From Flavobacteriales bacterium (GTDB lineage Bacteria; Bacteroidota; Bacteroidia; Flavobacteriales_D; Sanyastnellaceae): a stretch of DNA of 44,642 nt. Under the pieces are notes generated by a model, which did no database searches, was not told where the DNA came from, and saw nothing but the letters and a program-made list of their open reading frames with translations. Position 1 is the stretch's first letter; each line of letters opens with the position of its first letter. Shown here in pieces: positions 8,879 to 17,130 of this stretch. The stretch lies in assembly GCA_947504275.1 (NCBI GenBank), contig CANNHA010000006.1, forward strand, positions 1 to 44,642, in the 5' to 3' direction. Made by a program: the position numbers and the translations under genes.

Positions 8879-10197
8879 GAAAACTGATACATCTTTTCAT
8901 CATTGTTTCGAGCATCATTACTGGTGTTCTGGTCAGTCAATGGATGTTGGCACAAAACAAAAAAGAATTGCTCAAAACCCAAAGGGACGAGATCACAGCC
9001 AAAATCAAGGAAACCAAAGCCATGATTGCTGATTCTGAGAAAAAACAAAGGCTAACATCCAATCAAATTGCCATGCTCAATGAGCAAATTCGCTATAGGG
9101 AAAAAATGATTGAAAACATCGATGGTGAATTGGGGCAATTGGATGTAACCATTCAACAAGAGCAAAACCAAATCGTGCAATTGGAATTCCAAGTGGAATC
9201 ACTGAAGTCTGAATATGCCAAAATGGTTTACCAAGCCTACAAAAACCGAAACACCTACAACAGCATCGTTTTTATTTTAAGCGCCGATGATTTCTATCAA
9301 GCTTACAAGCGATACAAAATCATGCAGGCATTGTCTGAGGGTAGGCAAAAGCAAGTGGAGATTATTCAAGAAACGGAACAAACACTGAAGGATAAAATCA
9401 ACGAACTGAAATACAGTCGCCATGAAGCGCTCGCTTTGAAAAAGGAGCAGGAAGTGGTAAAAACAGAAATCGATCAAGACCGCCAATCCCAACAGGATAA
9501 GTTGGGAAAACTCAAAAAGGAAGAAGGCAAACTCCGCGTGCAACAGAAGAAATTGGATGGAGACCGCAAGAAATTAAACAGTAAAATCCAAGACATCATC
9601 AACAGGGAGTTGGCAGCAGAAAGAAAAAAGGAAGAAGAAAAGATAAAGAAACTCACAGCAATCAATACCCCAAAAACCGAAACACCAAAAGGTGAATCGC
9701 CAAAGGCACCGTTGGCCACTAAAACAGAAACCAAAACCACCGCCATTACTTTAGCACCAGAAGTTATTGCATTAAACAGCAACTTTGAAACCAACAAAGG
9801 AAATCTTCCTTGGCCTGTGGCGCAAGGTACCATTACATCAAGATTCGGAAAACACAATCATCCCAGTCTAGATGACATTGTATTAAACAACAACGGAGTT
9901 GACTTCACAACTAAACAAGGTGAAAACGTATTGTGTGTGTTTGGAGGAAAGGTAACTTCAGTTTTTAGTATCCCTGGTGCGGGTTACAACATCATTGTCA
10001 CCCATGGAACCTATAAAACAGTCTATTCTGGACTTGCGCAGGTCAGCGTCAAGGTTGGTGACAAGGTCAATTCCAAACAATCTTTGGGTAATGTAGGTAT
10101 GACAGATGACGAGGCCGTGCTTCACTTTGAGTTGTGGTCCGTCAATAGCACAAAAGGCACTGCACAGAATCCAGAATCTTGGATCAAACGGAGATAG
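8875..10197 (+). CDS. envC: Murein hydrolase activator, EnvC-like (degenerate LytM)
   Basis: This 440-residue protein has an N-terminal signal or anchor (residues 1-26), a long coiled coil (about 28-265) rich in Lys, Glu and Gln, a Thr/Pro/Lys linker, and a C-terminal M23/LytM domain (about 310-440). The domain keeps the family scaffold (ITSRFGKHNHPSL, GYNIIVTHG, LHFELW). The zinc-ligand positions are replaced: NNNGVDF stands where HxGxD is expected, and VLHFE stands where HLHFE is expected. It should therefore not cut peptidoglycan itself, but activate an amidase as E. coli EnvC does. It starts within the stop of the DUF4292 gene. Its 3' end overlaps the convergent PLP-enzyme gene by 14 bases. 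Confidence 0.9.
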   Translation: MRKLIHLFIIVSSIITGVLVSQWMLAQNKKELLKTQRDEITAKIKETKAMIADSEKKQRLTSNQIAMLNEQIRYREKMIENIDGELGQLDVTIQQEQNQIVQLEFQVESLKSEYAKMVYQAYKNRNTYNSIVFILSADDFYQAYKRYKIMQALSEGRQKQVEIIQETEQTLKDKINELKYSRHEALALKKEQEVVKTEIDQDRQSQQDKLGKLKKEEGKLRVQQKKLDGDRKKLNSKIQDIINRELAAERKKEEEKIKKLTAINTPKTETPKGESPKAPLATKTETKTTAITLAPEVIALNSNFETNKGNLPWPVAQGTITSRFGKHNHPSLDDIVLNNNGVDFTTKQGENVLCVFGGKVTSVFSIPGAGYNIIVTHGTYKTVYSGLAQVSVKVGDKVNSKQSLGNVGMTDDEAVLHFELWSVNSTKGTAQNPESWIKRR

Positions 10198-11095
10198 TCT
10201 CCAAGCTTCTGTTTCCGCTCAATCCTCCTGTGTGCAAAACCAAAGTTTCTGTTCCCATTGCGTTGCGCAAAGCATTATGCGCCAATGCAAAGCCCATTTT
10301 TGCTGAATAAACCCTATCCCAAAGCACTCCCTTCTCCTCCTCCATCTTCATCCATTCCACAAGCTCTGGTTTTATCTTTCCAAATCCACCCCAACGTTCA
10401 TCTGCATACACCTCCAATCGCTGCATCATTTCTTCTACCACATCCGTATCTTGCATCACCCAACGAAGCCTTTGCCTCACCATTTCTTTCATCTCTCCCT
10501 CAGACACCTTCAAACCAAAAAAAGCGTGAATGCGTTGGTGAGGGGAGGACAACAGCAGACCTGCAGCTGTGGTTCCCGTTCCTGCGCAAACACAAACATC
10601 CGTGAAAGACTGGCGATCTGATGCGGTCAACATTTCCATGCATCCCATCAATCCCAAATAATTAGCGCCTCCCTCAGGAATAAAATAAGCATGAGGAAAG
10701 TGATCATGAAGCCAAACTTTAAAATCTTCCGTTCCTCGTTCATCATACAATGCAGTATCAATCGGAACCACTTGCATACCAATGTTTTCACAATCCTGCA
10801 TCAAAACCGTAGGTTGTTCTTTGTGCCAATATCCCCGAACTAAACCCACTGACTTCAAACCTTGATGTTGCGCATATTGAGCGCTGGCCAAAAGATGATT
10901 GCTCCAAGCTCCTCCCATGGTAATAATGGTGTCAAAGCCTTTCTGAATAGCATCTTGTGCGTTGTACAATAACTTAAAACGCTTATTCCCTGCCTCCCAT
11001 TCTGGCAAGTGCCAAGCTTGACGCAGGGTGTAATTCACGATGGATTGTTGTGCCTCAACAATCCATTTCTCATATTTCCATTGAACTGATTCCAT
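10184..11095 (-). CDS. ACC deaminase / D-cysteine desulfhydrase-like PLP enzyme
   Basis: This is a 303-residue type II PLP-fold enzyme. AGNKRFKL at residues 35-42 carries the expected PLP-binding lysine, Lys38. TMGGAWSNHLLASA (59-72) is the substrate-carboxylate loop. VCAGTGTTAAGLLL is the glycine-rich phosphate-binding loop, and GGANYLGLMGC is also family-typical. Relatives include 1-aminocyclopropane-1-carboxylate deaminase and D-cysteine desulfhydrase. By sequence alone I cannot say which reaction it catalyses, and the N-terminus is a little short for the family. It is transcribed towards envC and the two coding ends overlap by 14 bases. No partner genes are evident. Confidence 0.85.
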   Translation of the reverse strand: MESVQWKYEKWIVEAQQSIVNYTLRQAWHLPEWEAGNKRFKLLYNAQDAIQKGFDTIITMGGAWSNHLLASAQYAQHQGLKSVGLVRGYWHKEQPTVLMQDCENIGMQVVPIDTALYDERGTEDFKVWLHDHFPHAYFIPEGGANYLGLMGCMEMLTASDRQSFTDVCVCAGTGTTAAGLLLSSPHQRIHAFFGLKVSEGEMKEMVRQRLRWVMQDTDVVEEMMQRLEVYADERWGGFGKIKPELVEWMKMEEEKGVLWDRVYSAKMGFALAHNALRNAMGTETLVLHTGGLSGNRSLETISV

Positions 11096-11137
11096 TTTGG
11101 GTTGTTGTTTAACGCGCTATATCATTACTTTACAAAC

Positions 11138-11311
11138 ATGCAATCCAACTGCAATATACCCAGAGAAGAAGGTGATTATTACTACACCGAGGAGGGATTT
11201 ATTGTTTTTACGGAACAATACCATCTGAAACGCGGCCGCTGTTGCCAAAGCGGTTGTAAGCATTGCCCTTATGGTTTTGATAAAAAAACAGGTAAAATCA
11301 AGAAGTCCTAA
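11138..11311 (+). CDS. Small DUF5522 cysteine-rich protein
   Basis: ATG 11138 gives 57 residues starting MQSNCNIPREEGDYYYTEEG. The frame could be read from TTG 11102, but the ATG fits the family. The core RCCQSGCKHCPYGF contains the clustered cysteines that characterise DUF5522, a small protein common in Bacteroidota. The cysteines may bind a metal; that is inference. It ends exactly one base before the stop codon of the convergent DUF4286 gene. The function is unknown. Confidence 0.78.
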   Translation: MQSNCNIPREEGDYYYTEEGFIVFTEQYHLKRGRCCQSGCKHCPYGFDKKTGKIKKS

Positions 11312-11629
11312 TTACCTGATTTCATCCAAAATCTCCAACACCGTTCTAAACGCCGCGCAGTGCTGTCCGAACTTCTCGTTGTGGTCCGCTTGCAAGGCTG
11401 CGGCAAACTCCTCTCGGTAGCGCGTCAAATCCCCCGCACTCGCACAGACATATTGCACCGCGTAAGTAATGCCCCCTTCCTCAAAATCCAATACCCGACA
11501 GATCCGATTTTCCAAGAACATTCCAGTGGCCATCACATCCGGTATGTGAACACTCTTCATCCACTCCAACCAGGTCTCATGCACCGCCTCATCCACCGAA
11601 ACAGTGACGTTGTACAATACTTTATTCAT
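11312..11629 (-). CDS. DUF4286 family protein
   Basis: This 105-residue protein begins MNKVLYNVTVSVDEAVHETW and contains HIPDVMATGMF, the pattern of DUF4286, whose members look like small ferredoxin-fold (ABM-like) proteins. There is no signal peptide, so it is probably cytoplasmic. Its stop codon abuts the stop of the DUF5522 gene with no bases between them. The function is not established. Confidence 0.82.
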   Translation of the reverse strand: MNKVLYNVTVSVDEAVHETWLEWMKSVHIPDVMATGMFLENRICRVLDFEEGGITYAVQYVCASAGDLTRYREEFAAALQADHNEKFGQHCAAFRTVLEILDEIR

Positions 11630-11667
11630 TTGTCAAAAATGAGGCATCTTATTGGTCCTTCAAAGAT

Positions 11668-11675
11668 TATATTTG
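11668..11675 (+). promoter_or_regulatory. Candidate -7 element for the cytochrome module
   Basis: TATATTTG matches the Bacteroidota TAnnTTTG element exactly and lies 12 bases before ATG 11688. The nearest TTG upstream is only 13 bases away, which is too close for a standard -33 box, so the call is tentative. Confidence 0.3.
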
Positions 11676-11687
11676 TACAAATTAAAT

Positions 11688-12125
11688 ATGATGACTGGTA
11701 TTTTACACTTACATTCTTTTCTGCGTTATGTCGCAGTGTTTTTGATCATCTGGACCATCGTTCATGCTTACATGAACATGAAAAAGAAAGAAGCTGCACC
11801 TAGCAAGTGGTCCATGCTCAGCATGCTCGTTGTTCACACTCAATTTATTCTGGGCTTGGTACTTTGGTTTCAAAAGTATTCTGCCGTTTCTGGCACCCCC
11901 GAAATGAAACTTCCTGAAAACCGCTATTTTATCATGGAGCATTCCATGATGATGTTGATTGCGATTTTACTCATTTCATTGGGACATATCAAAGGAAAAA
12001 GAGCTGCAGATAGCGCCACGCGATACAAAACGATTTTCCGCTTCTTTTTGATTGGCTTCATCATCATGATGGCAATGATTCCTTGGCCTTTCTTGTCCTT
12101 TGCTCCTGTCCGTGGTTGGTTCTAA
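11688..12125 (+). CDS. Four-helix membrane protein, cytochrome b-like
   Basis: From ATG 11688 (or 11691) the protein has 145 residues and four hydrophobic segments, at about 11-28, 44-61, 82-99 and 115-133. Histidines recur at helix ends and inside helices (His8, His10, His26, His50, His85, His100), beginning with HLHSFLRY, so haem binding is possible. Similar Bacteroidota proteins are often labelled cytochrome b, but I cannot assign haem ligands with certainty. The next gene, one base past the stop, encodes a cytochrome c lipoprotein, so the two probably form a small electron-transfer unit in the inner membrane and periplasm. The substrate and the terminal acceptor are unknown. Confidence 0.72.
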   Translation: MMTGILHLHSFLRYVAVFLIIWTIVHAYMNMKKKEAAPSKWSMLSMLVVHTQFILGLVLWFQKYSAVSGTPEMKLPENRYFIMEHSMMMLIAILLISLGHIKGKRAADSATRYKTIFRFFLIGFIIMMAMIPWPFLSFAPVRGWF

Positions 12126-12126
12126 T

Positions 12127-12435
12127 ATGAGGTCACTGATTTTTACAGGGTTTTCATTCGTTGTCTTTTCTTGCAACAATGGTAACGTGCCTCAACAGGA
12201 AACTGCCGTAAACGCCAAAGACATTTATACTACTCGCTGTGCTGGATGTCACGGATTGGATGGTCAGCTGCAATTGTCAGGCGCCAAAGCATTACCCGCT
12301 TCAACCTTGAAAAAAGAAGAGGTGGTGAAACAAATACAAATGGGAAAAGGCAACATGCCCCCATTCGATAGTCGACTATCTCCGCAAGAAATTAAGGCGG
12401 TGGCGGATTACGTTATTCAAATGCGCCCCCATTAA
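12127..12435 (+). CDS. Cytochrome c lipoprotein
   Basis: ATG 12127 gives 102 residues. The N-terminus MRSLIFTGFSFVVFSC is a lipoprotein signal with Cys16 as the lipidated residue. The haem site is CAGCH at residues 38-42, and Met77 in GKGNMPPF is the likely axial ligand, as in class I mono-haem cytochromes. LSPQEIKAVADYVIQ is the typical C-terminal helix. The protein should sit in the periplasm attached to a membrane. It starts one base after the four-helix membrane protein gene, pointing to a shared transcript, and it ends three bases before hflX. Confidence 0.9.
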   Translation: MRSLIFTGFSFVVFSCNNGNVPQQETAVNAKDIYTTRCAGCHGLDGQLQLSGAKALPASTLKKEEVVKQIQMGKGNMPPFDSRLSPQEIKAVADYVIQMRPH

Positions 12436-12438
12436 TCC

Positions 12439-13599
12439 ATGGCCAAACTAGTCGAAACGGCCAAGCCACAGGAGACCTGTGTATTGGTGGGCATCATCAC
12501 CCAAACGCAAACCAAACGCCTACTTACTGAGTACTTGGATGAATTGGCCTTCTTGGCTGAGACAGCCAATGCCCAAACATTGGAACGCTTTACACAATCC
12601 CTCCCCCACCCTGATTCGAGAACTTTTGTGGGAACAGGTAAAATTGAAGAAATCAAAAACTACGTGCATGAGCACGATGTGGACATGGTCATTTTTGATG
12701 ACGAATTGGCCCCGTCGCAATTGCGCAATTTGGAGCAGGTTTTCAATATTGAGGACAAAAAGGTCAAAGTGTTGGATCGGAACAACCTCATCTTGGACAT
12801 CTTTGCCCGCAGAGCGCGCACCGCACATGCCAAGGTGCAAGTAGAACTGGCGCAATACCAATATTTGCTGCCCCGCCTAACCCGAATGTGGTCGCATTTG
12901 GAACGTCAAAAAGGAGGTATCGGAATGCGTGGTCCCGGAGAACAAGAAATTGAAACCGACCGACGCATCGTTCGTGACCGCATCTCTTTCTTGAAAAAAG
13001 AATTGGCCGTCATTGATCGCCAAAAGAAAACACAACGCAGCAACAGAGGTGATATGCCCCGTTTGGCCCTAGTAGGCTACACCAATGTAGGCAAATCTAC
13101 TTTGATGAACGCACTCAGCAAAAGCGATGTTTTTGCTGAGAACAAACTCTTTGCTACGCTAGATACCACAGTTCGAAAAATTGTACTAGAAAACAAACCG
13201 TTCTTACTGACAGATACCGTTGGCTTCATCCGAAAACTTCCCCATGATTTGATTGAATCTTTCAAATCCACTTTGGATGAAGTAAGAGAAGCGGACATCC
13301 TCATTCATGTAGTGGATGTCTCTCATCCTCAATTTGAAGACCATATACGAGTGGTGAACGACACGCTCAAAGACATCGATTGCGGTGATAAGAAATCACT
13401 ATTGCTCTTCAATAAAATGGATGCTTTTCAACCCGAACATGACGAAGCAAGCCTAGAAGAGCCGATGAGCAAAGAAGAAACATTGTTGTATTTAAAGAAA
13501 ACTTGGATGGCCAAAATGCAATCCGATGTCTTGTTTATTTCTGCACAAAATAAAGTCAACTTGGACGAGCTCAGGGCTTGGATCGTTGATCATATCTGA
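12439..13599 (+). CDS. hflX: Ribosome-associated GTPase HflX
   Basis: This 386-residue protein has the HflX N-terminal domain (SLPHPDSRTFVGTGKIEEI near residue 55), the helical linker with GGIGMRGPGEQEIETDRR (159-176), and a G domain. G1 is GYTNVGKST at 213-221, G3 is DTVGFIRKLPHDL and G4 is NKMD. HflX binds ribosomes and can split stalled or stressed ones, which is known for the family. The ATG lies three bases after the cytochrome c stop. The stop TGA is immediately followed by the stop of the convergent manC gene; together they make the palindrome TGATCA. Confidence 0.95.
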   Translation: MAKLVETAKPQETCVLVGIITQTQTKRLLTEYLDELAFLAETANAQTLERFTQSLPHPDSRTFVGTGKIEEIKNYVHEHDVDMVIFDDELAPSQLRNLEQVFNIEDKKVKVLDRNNLILDIFARRARTAHAKVQVELAQYQYLLPRLTRMWSHLERQKGGIGMRGPGEQEIETDRRIVRDRISFLKKELAVIDRQKKTQRSNRGDMPRLALVGYTNVGKSTLMNALSKSDVFAENKLFATLDTTVRKIVLENKPFLLTDTVGFIRKLPHDLIESFKSTLDEVREADILIHVVDVSHPQFEDHIRVVNDTLKDIDCGDKKSLLLFNKMDAFQPEHDEASLEEPMSKEETLLYLKKTWMAKMQSDVLFISAQNKVNLDELRAWIVDHI

Positions 13600-14685
13600 T
13601 CAAACGGCATCATCACCTTTCTTCATTTTAATATCGTTCACAAAAGTTTTGATCTTTTGTTCGTCTTCCAACTTACACACCAGTAGCGTATTGCCTGAAT
13701 CCACGACAATGTAGCCATTCAATCCGTGCAATACCACCTGCTTGTTGTCTGGCATGTGCACCACATTATTGCTGCAATTGTACAGGCTGACGTTATTGCC
13801 CACCACACCATTTCGGTAATCATCATGCTTCAAGTGTCCGTGCAATGAACCCCATGTACCCAAATCACTCCAACCAAAATCACTCAATACCACATTGACA
13901 TTCTTGGCCTTTTCCATGATGCCATAATCGATGCTAATGTTCTCGCAAGCCGCGTACATGCCATTGATGAAAGCTTGCTCTTTGTCTGAACCATAAACGG
14001 CCTGACCTTCAGAAAACGCCTTATTCATATCGGGTAAAAAATGTTCAAATGCGGCCACAATCGAACCCACTTTCCAAATGAAAATCCCACTGTTCCATGA
14101 AAAATCACCACTGGCCAAGAAATCTTTGGCCAATTCCAAATCGGGTTTTTCAGTAAAGGTTTTCACACGCTTAACACGATCATTAATGGCCGCTGCATCG
14201 TCCGCCCATTGGATATAACCGTAACCAGTGTCGGGTCGCGTTGGTTTAATCCCTAAGGTAACCAACTGACCTTTCTCTGATTGATCAAAAGCAATTTGAA
14301 TCGTCTCTTCAAACTGTGTTGTATTTAAAATCAAATGATCAGAAGGAGCCACTACCATGCGGGCGTTGGGATTGGATGCTTGAATGCAGTGCGCTGCGTA
14401 GGCCACGCAAGGCGCAGTATTGCGCATGAAAGGCTCACACAAAATTTGATTAGCCGCCAGTTCTGGCAATTGAGATTGAACCAAATCACGGTAACGCTCA
14501 TTGGTAACAATCAGAATATTCTCCGTTGGACAAAGGGTTCTGAAACGATCAAATGTCTGCTGGATGAGGGTTCGGCCAACTCCTAAAATATCGTGAAATT
14601 GCTTTGGAAAAGCAGTGCGGCTCATGGGCCAGAATCGAGAGCCGATTCCACCCGCCATGATCACACAATAGTTGTTCTTGTTCAT
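13600..14685 (-). CDS. manC: Mannose-1-phosphate guanylyltransferase
   Basis: This 361-residue protein opens with CVIMAGGIGSRFWPMSR and FPKQFHDIL, the GDP-mannose pyrophosphorylase signature. VVAPSDHLI, GYGYIQW, FTEKPDLELAKDFL and SWNSGIFIWK are also diagnostic. It makes GDP-mannose from mannose 1-phosphate and GTP for surface polysaccharide or glycoprotein synthesis. The length suits the single-domain enzyme without the fused isomerase module. No other sugar-nucleotide gene is adjacent. The nearest functional neighbour on this strand is tsaE, 46 bases upstream of the start. Confidence 0.93.
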   Translation of the reverse strand: MNKNNYCVIMAGGIGSRFWPMSRTAFPKQFHDILGVGRTLIQQTFDRFRTLCPTENILIVTNERYRDLVQSQLPELAANQILCEPFMRNTAPCVAYAAHCIQASNPNARMVVAPSDHLILNTTQFEETIQIAFDQSEKGQLVTLGIKPTRPDTGYGYIQWADDAAAINDRVKRVKTFTEKPDLELAKDFLASGDFSWNSGIFIWKVGSIVAAFEHFLPDMNKAFSEGQAVYGSDKEQAFINGMYAACENISIDYGIMEKAKNVNVVLSDFGWSDLGTWGSLHGHLKHDDYRNGVVGNNVSLYNCSNNVVHMPDNKQVVLHGLNGYIVVDSGNTLLVCKLEDEQKIKTFVNDIKMKKGDDAV

Positions 14686-14700
14686 TATTTAATAAAGGTA

Positions 14701-14708
14701 CAAAAGTA
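14701..14708 (-). promoter_or_regulatory. Candidate -7 element for manC
   Basis: On the minus strand TACTTTTG matches TAnnTTTG and lies 15 bases before the manC ATG. A second, weaker match (TACCTTTA) follows it. No convincing -33 TTTG is present at the usual distance. Confidence 0.3.
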
Positions 14709-14731
14709 ATACATCCGTGTGTTGTGGATGA

Positions 14732-15136
14732 TCACAGAATCGTCAGGATTCTGAGGTCTCCGTCCCGTCTGATTTGCCAGGTAATGGGTGATTCATAGAA
14801 AGGCTGGCCCAAGGCTGGCCACTCTATAAAATGATAGTCGGCCGTTTCCAGCAGGTCCTGGAAACCAATCTCCAACAACTCCTCTACATTCTTAATGCGG
14901 TACAAATCATAATGATGAACCGTCTGCCCACTAGAAGTTCGGTAAACATTGCAAATGCTGTAAGTGGGACTGCTCACCTCATGAATCCCCCATTGTTTTA
15001 GAATTTGAGATATCAAAGTGGTTTTTCCTGTTCCCATCTCCGCATCCAACAGCACAATAGCCTTAGACGGCAGTTGCGCAACCAGCGATTGGGCCACTGA
15101 CATTATTTGATCAAGGGAATATTCAAACTGGATCAT
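14732..15136 (-). CDS. tsaE: tRNA t6A biosynthesis ATPase TsaE
   Basis: This 134-residue protein has a P-loop DAEMGTGKTTL at residues 31-41, followed by SSPTYSICNVY and HYDLYRI, the signature of the small ATPase TsaE. TsaE acts with TsaB and TsaD to transfer the threonylcarbamoyl group to A37 of tRNAs that read ANN codons. WPALGQPF is the usual C-terminal motif. The start codon overlaps the porX stop (ATGA), so it is translated as the second gene of a porX-tsaE pair. The protein is short but complete. Confidence 0.93.
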   Translation of the reverse strand: MIQFEYSLDQIMSVAQSLVAQLPSKAIVLLDAEMGTGKTTLISQILKQWGIHEVSSPTYSICNVYRTSSGQTVHHYDLYRIKNVEELLEIGFQDLLETADYHFIEWPALGQPFYESPITWQIRRDGDLRILTIL

Positions 15137-16680
15137 TTGGCTTGTAATACAACAAATGGAATCAACACCTCTTCCAAACTAATGCCGCCATGTTGGAAAG
15201 TGTTGCGGAAGTGGGTAACAAAATGATTGTAGTTGTTGGGATAAACAAAATACCCTTTGGACTTGGCAAAGACGTATGAACTGCTCAACTGTGGTCTTGG
15301 CAAATGTGCTGCAGCAGGATCCTTTACTTCAAAAACATCCTTTGCATTATAGTTCAAATTTTTTCCAACCTTGTAGCGTAAATTGTTGTTGGTTGCCTTA
15401 TCGCCCACAATCTTGATGGGGTCTTCCACCCTCACCGTCCCGTGATCTGTGGTGATGATGACACGCGCCTTTTGTTCCGCCATTTTTTCCAACATCTCAC
15501 GCAAAGGACTGTGCTCAAACCAAGATTTGGTCAAGGACAAATAAGCGGGTGTATCTTCTGCCAACTCTTTGATCACCTCCATCTCACTGCGCGCGTGGCT
15601 CAACATGTCTACAAAATTGTACACGATGACATTCAAATCATTTTGCTTCAAGTTGGAGATTTGATCCACCAATTTTTTACCAAACTGATTCTGCACTACT
15701 TTGTGGTAACTCGTCTTAACGTTCATTCCCAAACGCTTCAATTGCGCCTGAAGGAAGTCATGCTCATGTTCATTTTTTGAACCCTCTTCATCCTCATCTT
15801 TCCACCATTGGGGATGCAACTTTTGCATCTCGGAAGGCAGCAAGCCGGAGAACATGGCATTGCGCGCATACATTGTAGCGGTAGGTAAAATAGCATAATA
15901 GATATCTTCTTCTTCTGTTCGGTAAAGGTCTTTCAAGAAAGGAGCGATGATCTTCCATTGGTCATAACGCAAATTGTCAATGACCACCCAGTACAAAGGC
16001 TGTCCCGGTTGTACCAATGATTTGATTTTCTTATTGAACAACGTGTGCGACATCACCGGTGCTTCCACTTTAGCATTGATCCAATCCAGATAACGCTGCT
16101 CGTAAAACTTGACAAACTGTTGATTGGCCCCGATCTTTTGCGTCTGCAAAATTTCTTTCATGGATTCTTCATTGGTCTGCGCCAACTCTGTTGTCCAATA
16201 TACCAATTTTTTCATGAAGTCTTTCCAACCATCAGCTGGCATGCTTTGGCTGAGCTGCATGGATATTTCTCTGAATTCTTGGCGGTAATCCTGGGTGGTT
16301 TTTTCTTGAATCAAACGCTTATCGTCTAGATTCTTTTTAATACTCAACAAGATTTGATTGGGATTAACTGGCTTGATCAAATAGTCGGCAATCTTAGAAC
16401 CGATGGCATCTTCCATGATGTGTTCTTCCTCACTCTTGGTGATCATTACCACAGGCAAATCAGCATCATGTGCTTTGATTTCTTGCAAAGCTTGCAATCC
16501 AGAAATACCGGGCATGTTCTCATCCAAAAAAACCAAGTCGAACGAACGTTCTTTGACCAAAGATACGGCCTCTCTTCCGTTGTTCACTGTAGTCACATCA
16601 TATCCCTTTTGCTCTAAAAACAGCACATGCGGTTTGAGCAATTCAATCTCATCATCCGCCCACAATATCTTTGGTTTCAT
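15133..16680 (-). CDS. porX: PorX-type response regulator with PglZ domain
   Basis: The start chosen is ATG 16680, giving MKPKILWADDE and 515 residues. A frame extending to 16770 would place its start upstream of the likely promoter. The receiver domain (1-120) has the acidic pair Asp9 and Asp10, the phospho-acceptor Asp53 in FLDENMPG, and a following TKSEEE. After a helical linker comes a PglZ/alkaline-phosphatase-like domain with ILPTATMYARNAMFSGLLP and TTDHGTVRVEDP. PorX with sensor PorY controls type IX secretion genes, and the phosphatase domain acts on nucleotide signals in characterised members. That context is known for the family but is not shown here. It is co-transcribed with tsaE. 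Confidence 0.92.
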   Translation of the reverse strand: MKPKILWADDEIELLKPHVLFLEQKGYDVTTVNNGREAVSLVKERSFDLVFLDENMPGISGLQALQEIKAHDADLPVVMITKSEEEHIMEDAIGSKIADYLIKPVNPNQILLSIKKNLDDKRLIQEKTTQDYRQEFREISMQLSQSMPADGWKDFMKKLVYWTTELAQTNEESMKEILQTQKIGANQQFVKFYEQRYLDWINAKVEAPVMSHTLFNKKIKSLVQPGQPLYWVVIDNLRYDQWKIIAPFLKDLYRTEEEDIYYAILPTATMYARNAMFSGLLPSEMQKLHPQWWKDEDEEGSKNEHEHDFLQAQLKRLGMNVKTSYHKVVQNQFGKKLVDQISNLKQNDLNVIVYNFVDMLSHARSEMEVIKELAEDTPAYLSLTKSWFEHSPLREMLEKMAEQKARVIITTDHGTVRVEDPIKIVGDKATNNNLRYKVGKNLNYNAKDVFEVKDPAAAHLPRPQLSSSYVFAKSKGYFVYPNNYNHFVTHFRNTFQHGGISLEEVLIPFVVLQAK

Positions 16681-16694
16681 TGGATTCATCAACG

Positions 16695-16726
16695 CAAAGG
16701 TAGGGGGTTTATTGCTCATCAACAAA
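16695..16726 (-). promoter_or_regulatory. Predicted porX promoter
   Basis: On the minus strand TTTG (16726-16723), a 20-base spacer and TACCTTTG (16702-16695) fit the Bacteroidota housekeeping sigma pattern. The -7 box ends 14 bases before the porX ATG at 16680, which also favours that start. Confidence 0.5.
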
Positions 16727-17096
16727 GCATTCAGGAAACTGGTTGGCCAGCAAATCTTCAGAAAAATCAAATTAATTAATTCTATTTACTCTATGAAAAT
16801 AAATTTATCCGTATGGCCAAAAAACCATGCTACAGTGCTGCCTGTCTAAACAGGAATTCACGGTATACTCGCTTCCTCTAAATCCACCCACTTGCAATTA
16901 CGGTATTCTTATCGACACTGCTTTTCTTAGTCAAACTAAACGGATTTTGGCCCTGATTAAAAACATTGCAACCAAAAGAAAACATAAACAAGATTTATAG
17001 CATTTTCCATCTATCTGAGTGAACAGTAGATATTTCTTCTACATTGAATGCGATGAAGATTTTTCTAATAGCTGAAAATTATAATTTATCGTTCTG
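16727..17096. other. Gene-free AT-rich region left of the orphan membrane gene
   Basis: No open frame with coding character is visible on either strand. The only structure noted is a small hairpin, CCTGT-CTAA-ACAGG, at 16841-16854. The base composition is AT-rich and resembles that of the adjacent 777-residue gene more than that of the porX operon. Confidence 0.5.
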
Positions 17097-17119
17097 AAAA
17101 AAAGGGGGCCCTTTTTTTT
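17097..17119 (-). terminator. Probable terminator of the 777-residue membrane protein gene
   Basis: On the minus strand eight A, GGG, CCCCC and seven T follow the stop codon by 11 bases. The run folds into a nine-base-pair stem with a GCCC loop and ends in T residues. It is AT-heavy but well placed. Confidence 0.5.
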
Positions 17120-17130
17120 GTTTGATAATT

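Noticed and set aside
10258-10605. A 115-codon plus-strand open frame
   Set aside because: It is antisense to the PLP enzyme, whose motifs are clear.
16681-16770. A longer porX start adding 30 residues
   Set aside because: The extension reads over the predicted promoter, and the receiver domain starts cleanly at ATG 16680.
16841-16854. Small hairpin CCTGT-CTAA-ACAGG as a terminator
   Set aside because: It has a five-base stem with no T-tract and no gene ending close by.
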